This document shows, in pieces, positions 31,840 to 37,320 of a stretch of DNA of 64,000 nucleotides. Every line of letters begins with the position of its first letter. The stretch's first letter is position 1. Location of the stretch: positions 40,307 to 104,306 of the forward strand of contig JAEUHK010000101.1 of NCBI GenBank assembly GCA_016795465.1, in the 5' to 3' direction. The position numbers and the translations under genes are program-made. The stretch is from Verrucomicrobiaceae bacterium. Its GTDB lineage: Bacteria > Verrucomicrobiota > Verrucomicrobiia > Verrucomicrobiales > Verrucomicrobiaceae. The notes under the pieces are model-generated. The model was not told the origin of the DNA. It worked only from the letters and a program-made list of their open reading frames with translations, and made no database searches.

Positions 31840-32196
31840 TGGTGTCTAGCAAGGTGATGCCCCGTCGTGGCCCCCATGTGTTTGGGCGAGGGCAGTCCGG
31901 CTTTTGCCGGCTGGCCGCAGCGGCCGACTTCACGCGTTTGGTCATTGTCCGAGGGCGGTTAGCCCGGTTCCGGCATGACCTCTGTCCGTAAGTCGATCAA
32001 GTCCTTGTCGCTGGAGGAAAACGCGTGAAGTCGGGCGTTGAGCCCGAACACGTGGGGGCACCCGTATCACGGCCCTGGCGGCGAATCGTCGCTCAGTGAG
32101 GCCGTGCAATCGTCGTCTGGTGCGGTAGCACTCGCCGCGATTTTTTCGCGTGCCCCTACATACCATGTAAATAGGGGCAAAGAGAGGGGTGGAGAC
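31840..32196 (+). ncRNA. Highly structured RNA, HEARO/omega-RNA-like
   Basis: Paired segments visible by eye: GTGGCCCCCATGTGTTTGGGC (31867-31887) with its near-complement at 32042-32061; a perfect 16-bp arm at 31924-31939 with 32019-32034; GGTCAT (31940-31945)/ATGACC (31975-31980) around GGGC/GCCC; hairpins CCGGC/GCCGG (31897-31910) and GGCCG/CGGCC (31913-31925); CACGGCC (32068-32074)/GGCCGTG (32100-32106) around GCGA/TCGC; CGCGA/TCGCG (32136-32150); TGCCCCTA (32151-32158)/TAGGGGCA (32172-32179). It leads directly into an RBS and start codon, as HEARO RNAs do. Assignment to that family is by layout, not by consensus match. Confidence 0.5.
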
Positions 32197-32277
32197 ATGT
32201 CGCACAATATTGTTTTTCCGACTCAAGGACATTTTTGCGGCCGTAAACAAGGCTTTTGGCCGCCTGCGTGTCCTTGA
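32197..32277 (+). pseudogene. IscB-like N-terminal remnant (26 codons)
   Basis: A purine-rich RBS (GGGGTGGAG, 32186-32194) precedes an ATG and a 26-codon frame, MSHNIVFPTQGHFCGRKQGF and so on. IscB/RRXRR proteins begin with a similar M-S-x-N-x-V-F-V-x-D strand, so the first seven codons could be the surviving start and the rest fusion to right-end sequence. Seven residues are too few for proof; the position right after a structured RNA is the stronger argument. Confidence 0.3.
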
Positions 32278-32449
32278 AGCTGGAGTTCGGTCGCCCGTAG
32301 TTTTGAGCAGATGTGTCTTTGAGTGGTGGCTCGCCGATTTCCAAATCGCCGCCACGGTTCCATGCAAAGCAAAAGAGCTGCTTCGCAGCAGCCCTGTAAA
32401 GGTCGGTGGTCTTGACGATTGGGTGGAAATGTGGTCTTTCCATAACCGA

Positions 32450-33082
32450 TCAAGGTTTTCGTTTTGGACGGTAATCCCGTGGGTCAATGCAGATGTCGTA
32501 GATAGCGCGATCCAGTTTGATCCAGTCGGTGCTGTTGATGCCGCGTTTGTTGCGGCTGACGGGACTGAACGGAAAGGCCGAGGCGATATGAAGCCACCGG
32601 CTGGCGAGGCGTGAGATGCCGCGAATCTCATCGGCCACCTCGGACAAATCCTGATCCTGGCTGAAGATGCAGGCCACATCGTAATCGCCCTGCCAGGCAA
32701 GCGAGATGACATCGAGGGCAAGGCGAACGTCGATGCCTTTCTCCTGGCCGACCAGGATGGTGCTGGCCGTGCCATCTGGGAGCACAATGCTCTGATTCCG
32801 GTAGCGAAGCGGGCGGCTGAAAACATGAACGCCCTCACGGCCCATCTGGGCGAGCTTGGCCGTCCAGAAGTGGTTCCAAAAGGGATTGTCGGACGCATCA
32901 GGAAAGCCGGTGTAAAAGCGCACCTGCTGGAGCTGCCAGCCTTTGCGGGCGCAGACCTCCAAGGCGAGCTTTTTCACGTCGAAGTTTGGGAAGGGATACC
33001 CAAAAGCCTCTTTCGCGCCGTGGAAGAGGTTTTGACCGTCAATGAAGACTATGGCTCGTTTGATGGTGGGTTCGGCAGACAT
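32450..33082 (-). CDS. NYN (PIN-like) domain ribonuclease-family protein
   Basis: 210 residues. RAIVFIDGQNLFHGAKEAFG (first Asp), EKGIDVRLALDVISLA (second) and CIFSQDQDLSEVADEIR (third pair) are the acidic motifs of the LabA/NYN branch of PIN-like nucleases, which cut RNA with Mg. The C-terminal part ends in a basic tail (RDYRPKRKP). Single-gene transcript separated from parB by a terminator. Its place in a mobile element suggests a defence or RNA-processing role, but no partner is evident. Confidence 0.85.
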   Translation of the reverse strand: MSAEPTIKRAIVFIDGQNLFHGAKEAFGYPFPNFDVKKLALEVCARKGWQLQQVRFYTGFPDASDNPFWNHFWTAKLAQMGREGVHVFSRPLRYRNQSIVLPDGTASTILVGQEKGIDVRLALDVISLAWQGDYDVACIFSQDQDLSEVADEIRGISRLASRWLHIASAFPFSPVSRNKRGINSTDWIKLDRAIYDICIDPRDYRPKRKP

Positions 33083-33096
33083 CAGGGCAAAAATAA

Positions 33097-33130
33097 CCCC
33101 GCCCGAGGCCTTGCGGCGTGTCGGGCGGGG
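33097..33130 (-). terminator. Terminator after parB
   Basis: CCCCGCCCGA (33097-33106) and TCGGGCGGGG (33121-33130) form a perfect 10-bp stem with a 14-nt loop. On the minus strand it is followed by TTATTTTTG, a good U-tract. It ends the rep-parA-parB transcript. The stretch 33131-33212 holds no gene. Confidence 0.88.
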
Positions 33131-33212
33131 GGCAAATAAATGGGTGCCTCGAAGGCTGACCTGATTATGGGGGAAGCGCAGGAAAATGTCAATCCCCTCA
33201 TTGTGGACAATC

Positions 33213-34064
33213 TCAACGCAGTGAGTCGTCCTCTTTCACCTGCCGGGTGAGCTGTCGCAATGCCTCCAGCATCGCTTCCCTCGCCCCAGGCTCGCGCTTT
33301 GCACGCAAGGTGGCGATGCAGTTCCCCTCCCGATGGTTGAGCTGGATGAGGCTGCCGGTGCGTGAACCAGCATCGCGCTTGCCCTTCCCTCCTCCATGCA
33401 GGGTGCGGTGGGTTTCAATCCGAGCACGAATGCTGCGTGTGCTCTCCCCTGCTGCTGCGGCTGACACCAGCTCTTCCTGAAGCCGGGAGTCGTCCACTTG
33501 GGCGATTCGCTGTGCCATTTCGTAGCCGATGCCTGGTGTGTTGCGCAGCTCCTCTTGCAAACGGGCGGGCAATTCCAAAAGACGGAGCATGGAACTCATC
33601 CATTGCTCGCTCTTCCCTATCTGAGCGGCGAGTTCGCGCTGGGTGGTGACAGCACCGGTGTCCAGAAGACTGCGGAGCGTTTCCGCAAGCTCCACGGCAG
33701 CGATGTTTTCGCGCTGGATGTTGGAGATCAAACTTTTGAATCGACGGGTGATCTGGTCATCCGGCTCACGCACGAGAACTTCGAGTTCGGTGAGGCCGAC
33801 AGCCTTTGCGGCGCGGAAGCGGCGATGGCCGGTGAGAATGCGGTAGCGTTCGCCATCCTGGGTGACGGTGATCGGCTCAATGATTCCGTGACGGCGCACG
33901 GACTCGATCATGTCGTCCATGTTGTTGAAGATTTTGCGTTCGTTGTCCGGGTCTTCTTGAAGTCGGTCGATGCTGACAATGAAGCGGCCTCTCTTGGGAA
34001 GTCCGCCGGTGAGGCCGGACTTCACGAGATCGAGACGGCTTTTCCCTTCGGGTAGTTTGGTCAT
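33213..34064 (-). CDS. parB: ParB-family partition protein
   Basis: 283 residues. The N-terminal ParB/Sulfiredoxin-like CTP-binding domain spans about 28-110, with ILTGHRRFRAAKAVG as the GHRR nucleotide motif. The central HTH (about 140-200) has TTQRELAAQIGKSEQWMSSMLRLLELP. The C-terminal part is basic and Gly/Lys-rich (HGGGKGKRDAGSRTG). It works with ParA to segregate the replicon. The start overlaps the parA stop as ATGA (34061-34064). Chromosomal ParB proteins usually lie near oriC with gidB; the rep neighbour here marks this as plasmid-type. Confidence 0.92.
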   Translation of the reverse strand: MTKLPEGKSRLDLVKSGLTGGLPKRGRFIVSIDRLQEDPDNERKIFNNMDDMIESVRRHGIIEPITVTQDGERYRILTGHRRFRAAKAVGLTELEVLVREPDDQITRRFKSLISNIQRENIAAVELAETLRSLLDTGAVTTQRELAAQIGKSEQWMSSMLRLLELPARLQEELRNTPGIGYEMAQRIAQVDDSRLQEELVSAAAAGESTRSIRARIETHRTLHGGGKGKRDAGSRTGSLIQLNHREGNCIATLRAKREPGAREAMLEALRQLTRQVKEDDSLR

Positions 34065-34903
34065 GCTGTTGCAGCGGAGGGTGCATCCACTGATGATGTG
34101 ATGGTCGGCACTTCAGGTGTTGCTGCCTCCGTGTGGGCCTGCGGCCCGTTATTGAATAATTCACGCACCTCTTCGACGAGGGCGGCCATGTCCTGCGCTC
34201 CTTTTGACAGAGGCCGGTAGTGGAAGATGCTGCCTCCATTCTCGTCCACCTGGGCCATCCATCCGCAGGAGCGAATCTCGCTGCGAGCGGATGAAATCTG
34301 GTCATCCGCAAGCAAGGTGAGCACACGCTTTCTCAAGCCTGGCAGGCGTGTGAGGTTGCTCAGGACGTGCAGCATGCGGAAGTCGGCGCTGGAGCGAAGT
34401 TTGACGAGGAGTTTGTAAATGCTGGCGTAGCTCTTCACCGCCTTCGTGCTTTCAAACGGAACGATGAAGGCGTCCGCCGGATAAATGGCGTTTTCCATGA
34501 TCGGCGAAATCTGGTTGGGCGAGTCGATGACGATGAAGTCAAAGCGGTCGGCGATGTGTTCCTCGGCGAGCAATTGAGTCAGCATCGACGGATAACCGTC
34601 GGTCTGGCTGATCTCACGCCCGAGGTCTTCAAGGCCGTCGGCGCTGGCGACAAAGAAAAGGCTTTCAAAGCCGGTGGGTTGGATGACCTCGCTGAGGGAC
34701 TGCTGCCGCGTGAGCGCGGAAACCAGCGTGCCCTCCGGTGTGAGGCCATCCCCTGCGGCGAGCCATTGAGTGACCTGCGCCTGGGGATCGAGATCCATGA
34801 GCAGGACTCGATGCCCGTGACGTGCGAGGCCGCTGGCGAGGTTCATGGCGATGGTGCTCTTGCCACAACCTCCCTTGGCATTGATGACGGTGATGATGTT
34901 CAT
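34061..34903 (-). CDS. parA: ParA-family partition ATPase
   Basis: 280 residues. It starts INAKGGCGKSTIAMNLA, a deviant Walker A (KGGxGKS), followed by LLMDLDPQAQVTQWL (Walker A'/switch) and FDFIVIDSPNQ (Walker B). The protein lacks an N-terminal HTH, so it is a type Ib-like or chromosomal-like ParA rather than P1 type. It forms nucleoid-bound ATP dimers that move ParB-parS complexes. The start overlaps the rep stop as ATGA (34900-34903), giving one coupled rep-parA-parB operon. Confidence 0.93.
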   Translation of the reverse strand: MNIITVINAKGGCGKSTIAMNLASGLARHGHRVLLMDLDPQAQVTQWLAAGDGLTPEGTLVSALTRQQSLSEVIQPTGFESLFFVASADGLEDLGREISQTDGYPSMLTQLLAEEHIADRFDFIVIDSPNQISPIMENAIYPADAFIVPFESTKAVKSYASIYKLLVKLRSSADFRMLHVLSNLTRLPGLRKRVLTLLADDQISSARSEIRSCGWMAQVDENGGSIFHYRPLSKGAQDMAALVEEVRELFNNGPQAHTEAATPEVPTITSSVDAPSAATA

Positions 34904-36630
34904 GGTTTGGTTTGAAATGACTGGTTGTTAATGTCGGTGTCCCACTGCCAGAAGTCCGGGAGGCCGAAGAACTGGCGGAAGGCACTGAGGCGGGCGTTGT
35001 CCGTGTCGAAATGCTCCAGGACACGACGCGACCACGGCTTCGGGTCGGCTTCCAGCTCGGCACGGTCGCGTTCTCGCTGGGCGATGAAGCGAGCCAGTTC
35101 CTCAGACTGGTTTATGCGCATCTCCGCTTCCCGATTGGCAAGCCATTGAAGCCATGCCTCGCGGAACCTTTGCTCGTGATTTTCACGGCGTTGCGTGATG
35201 CCGGTGAGCTGAACTTGGAGTCGCTGCTTCTCCCGCTGAACGAGGAAGGCATCTCCAAGCTGCCGGATGGCGAGCGTGAGTGATGGGAAAGGATTGCGCT
35301 GATCGCGGGCCAGAGTGCCCAGCTCACGGCCCCACTCCGCTGCACGCCCTTCCTCCTTCGTGGCTCGCGTCAATCGCTGGACAAAAGCCTCGGCAGCTTC
35401 GGCCTCTCGCGGTGACGGTTCATTCACCGGTTCGCCACGATTGCCCCCGTAGGCCGCGTAGAATGACCGGGCGAACTCCCACCCTGCTGTTCCGGCAACT
35501 TCGGGCGACCTAAGTTTAATCGGAGCAGGCCATCGCTGCTCGATGGATCGGCGCAAGAGTCCCGCTGGACTCCTGGCCGGTGCCCGATCCGGCAGCCACG
35601 CGATTTGCTGCTGGATGGCCTCCCGGCTGTGCTCGCGCATGAGGTTGGCGACCGTCCTCTCAGTGAAGCCAAAGCTGAGGAGCTGTTTCCTCAAAGGATC
35701 GTTGTCTGCCGCAAGGCTGTTTCCAGTTTCATTTCCTGGTTTCGTTTTAATGTTGGTTCGATTTTCCGACCGATATGCTGGTTCGGAAATCTGACTGATG
35801 CTGGTCTGAATTTCTGACCGTTCCATGGCTGGTTCGTTTTTCTGACCGTTCGGAAAATCGCACCAGCGGATTGCATACACAGCCCGCCGCCGCTCCATGG
35901 CTTCATGGCTGAAAACACCGTTCTCCACCCGGACGATGTAGTTTTTCTCCAGCGCTACTCGCAACGCCTTGGCGAGATCGGAACGGCTGCCGAAGCGTGC
36001 ATAGTTTTCGATCTGCTGATAGGACAGGGCAACCTGCTGGCGTCTGCGACCATGCTTGGCCTGAAAACCGATGCTGTGGCGGATGATTGCCCCGACCACT
36101 TTGATAACCGAGAGGGGTTCGTTGGGGATGAGCACGTCAAAGAACTCGTTCGGGATGTCGGTGCGATTGCCTTCGCCCTCGAAGAATCCTCGAAAGTCAT
36201 TCAAGCGTGTCGTGTAAGGTGCCGATGACCAGCAAAGCTGATAGCAGGCTGACTGTCCGGCATCATGGGCGTGCTTCGCACGACCTTCCGTCACGCATTC
36301 GATGAGATGACCGGCCAGGGCATCGTCCAAAGCGCCACGGATCATGTCACGGCTCACTCCGGCCTTCGTTTCGAGTTCCGAGTAGGTCACCTCGATCTGC
36401 TCTTCCTGCGGATTCCCGTTGGCATCGCACCATCCCAGAGTCTTGCGAACCAGATAGGCCACGATACGCACCACGCCCCGCGAGAAATTTGGGATGACGA
36501 CATCGAAGAACTGATTCGGAGTGTAGGTGGTATTCGACGTTGGTGCCTTGAAGCCGTGGAACGCTGAAATTCCAGGCTCCAGGGCCTTTGACGTGAGGTG
36601 CAGAACTTTTCGATCCAGCGTGTTCCGCAT
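34900..36630 (-). CDS. Plasmid replication initiator with duplicated winged-helix domains
   Basis: 576 residues. Two related segments open with TPNQFFDVVIPNFSRGVVRIVAYLVRKTLGW (about 36-66) and IPNEFFDVLIPNEPLSVIKVVGAIIRHSIGF (about 158-188), each followed by a helix-turn-helix-like stretch (YSELETKAGVSRDMIRGAL; YQQIENYARFGSRSDLAKAL). This internal duplication is that of replication initiator or phage O-like proteins that bind origin repeats. The C-terminal 300 residues are helical and charged. Upstream RHH gene, DnaA box and palindromes, and the downstream partition genes, support the assignment. The exact Rep family is not recognised. Confidence 0.7.
   Translation of the reverse strand: MRNTLDRKVLHLTSKALEPGISAFHGFKAPTSNTTYTPNQFFDVVIPNFSRGVVRIVAYLVRKTLGWCDANGNPQEEQIEVTYSELETKAGVSRDMIRGALDDALAGHLIECVTEGRAKHAHDAGQSACYQLCWSSAPYTTRLNDFRGFFEGEGNRTDIPNEFFDVLIPNEPLSVIKVVGAIIRHSIGFQAKHGRRRQQVALSYQQIENYARFGSRSDLAKALRVALEKNYIVRVENGVFSHEAMERRRAVYAIRWCDFPNGQKNEPAMERSEIQTSISQISEPAYRSENRTNIKTKPGNETGNSLAADNDPLRKQLLSFGFTERTVANLMREHSREAIQQQIAWLPDRAPARSPAGLLRRSIEQRWPAPIKLRSPEVAGTAGWEFARSFYAAYGGNRGEPVNEPSPREAEAAEAFVQRLTRATKEEGRAAEWGRELGTLARDQRNPFPSLTLAIRQLGDAFLVQREKQRLQVQLTGITQRRENHEQRFREAWLQWLANREAEMRINQSEELARFIAQRERDRAELEADPKPWSRRVLEHFDTDNARLSAFRQFFGLPDFWQWDTDINNQSFQTKP
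35497..35517. repeat. Second copy of the AACTTCGGGCGACC element, inside rep
   Basis: AACTTCGGGCGACC (35497-35510) followed by TAAGTTT repeats 14 bases of the palindrome at 36902-36925; the right half differs by one base. Two copies in one replicon, one in the origin-like gap and one in rep, fit a binding site for Rep or ParB. Confidence 0.4.
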
Positions 36631-36636
36631 GGCAGC

Positions 36637-36834
36637 TTACAACCGGATCACCGGCTGATCTTTCCCCGGCTCGACCTTTGATTGCTGCTCTACGAGCCAT
36701 TTGGAATACCATCTCAAGATGGCATTGATAATGAAGCTCCGGCTACGCTGCTGCTCTCGTGCCATGCGGTCGATGAAATCCAGCACATCGCTCTCAAACT
36801 TCACCCCCGCTGATTTGCGCACTATTTTTTCCAT
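36637..36834 (-). CDS. Ribbon-helix-helix DNA-binding protein
   Basis: 65 residues. The pattern SAGVKFESDVLDFIDRMAREQQRSRSFIINAILRWY is an RHH fold: a first strand with alternating residues, then two helices with RSRSFIINAI at the turn. Such proteins control plasmid copy number or partition. It lies six bases before rep on the same strand, just downstream of the TGACA-N5-TGTCA dyad, and probably represses the operon. Confidence 0.75.
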   Translation of the reverse strand: MEKIVRKSAGVKFESDVLDFIDRMAREQQRSRSFIINAILRWYSKWLVEQQSKVEPGKDQPVIRL

Positions 36835-36855
36835 GTCACCATCTTAACATGAATG

Positions 36856-36870
36856 TGACACACGCTGTCA
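36856..36870. promoter_or_regulatory. TGACA-N5-TGTCA operator before the RHH gene
   Basis: TGACA (36856-36860) and TGTCA (36866-36870) form a perfect dyad 22 bp upstream of the RHH start. Ribbon-helix-helix dimers often bind such short inverted repeats at their own promoters, so autoregulation of the RHH-rep-parA-parB operon is likely. Confidence 0.5.
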
Positions 36871-36901
36871 TGATGAGCTGTGGATAACTCAGGGCAGGTG
36901 T

Positions 36902-36925
36902 AAAACTTCGGGCGACCGAAGTTTT
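36902..36925. repeat. Perfect palindrome AAAACTTCGG-GCGA-CCGAAGTTTT
   Basis: Two 10-bp arms are separated by GCGA. It is 14 bp from the DnaA box and shares AACTTCGGGCGACC with a copy inside rep at 35497. Candidate parS site for ParB or binding site for Rep. It could also form a short terminator hairpin on either strand, since each arm ends in a T-run. Confidence 0.5.
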
Positions 36926-37320
36926 CTTCCCGCATCCGTTTCCAGCGTGGCGGCAGAATGAGCAAGCTCGATCCTCGTGGGAAGGCGGGGAGGAATCGAG
37001 GCAGATCATTCAGCCGTGACGCGCCACATGGAGGGCGGGGGCGAAGCTGGTCTGTCATTCACGGTGAGGAACGAATCTGATGCCAGACGGGCTGAGAGGG
37101 GACTGGCGGCGGGCCTTGGTGCCTGGGTTGGCGATGCAGGCGGGGACGGGGCAGGGCCAGCTTTGCCAACTGAGGCACGAAATTTGGAAGAGCGAACTGG
37201 ATCGCAGATCGAGAGAGCTGGGCTTGTTTGACAGCGAGGGGCGTTGCGGGGAAACCTCCTCGCTAGAAGGGGTAGCGGCCCACGCAGTTGCCGCGAGGGG
37301 AAGGCATTCCCCACCAAAGC

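Larger units (their letters stand above)
31830..32290 (+). mobile_element. Possible deletion derivative of an IscB/IS200-IS605-type (HEARO) element
   Basis: From just after the MazG-like stop (within GTGA, 31826-31829) to about 32290 the sequence has no gene but is packed with paired segments. It ends with an RBS, an ATG and a short frame opening MSHNIVF, then a long subterminal-type hairpin: CAAGGACA (32224-32231)/TGTCCTTG (32269-32276) enclosing GCGGCC/GGCCGC. Structured 5' RNA, truncated ORF and right-end hairpin are the parts of an IscB element minus its nuclease gene. Ends are uncertain. The 32290-32449 remainder holds no supportable feature besides a small GCTGC/GCAGC hairpin. Confidence 0.4.
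36835..37320. other. Candidate plasmid origin region
   Basis: This 486-bp gap next to the rep operon holds the operator at 36856-36870, a consensus DnaA box TGTGGATAA at 36879-36887 and the palindrome at 36902-36925. DnaA box, dyad and palindrome next to rep are what a theta-type plasmid origin would contain. From about 36930 to 37320 I see no convincing gene: the frames there are Pro/Arg/Ser-rich and antiparallel to each other. No obvious iteron array. Confidence 0.45.

Noticed and set aside
32156..32443. Leftward 95-codon frame between the NYN gene and the RNA element
   Set aside because: Crosses the hairpin and the RBS of the IscB-like remnant; no recognisable domain or good start.
31942..32898. 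Leftward 318-codon frame across the structured RNA and NYN gene
   Set aside because: It is a shifted reading of the NYN gene (Arg/Ser/Pro-rich) that runs on through the RNA region; no domain.
16774..37000. Integrase, transposase or relaxase gene for the mobile block
   Set aside because: No tyrosine or serine recombinase, DDE transposase or MOB motif found in any reading frame with coding character.
37006..37317. Leftward 103-codon frame in the origin-like gap
   Set aside because: Pro/Ser/Arg-rich and matched by equally long frames on the other strand; typical of GC-rich non-coding sequence.
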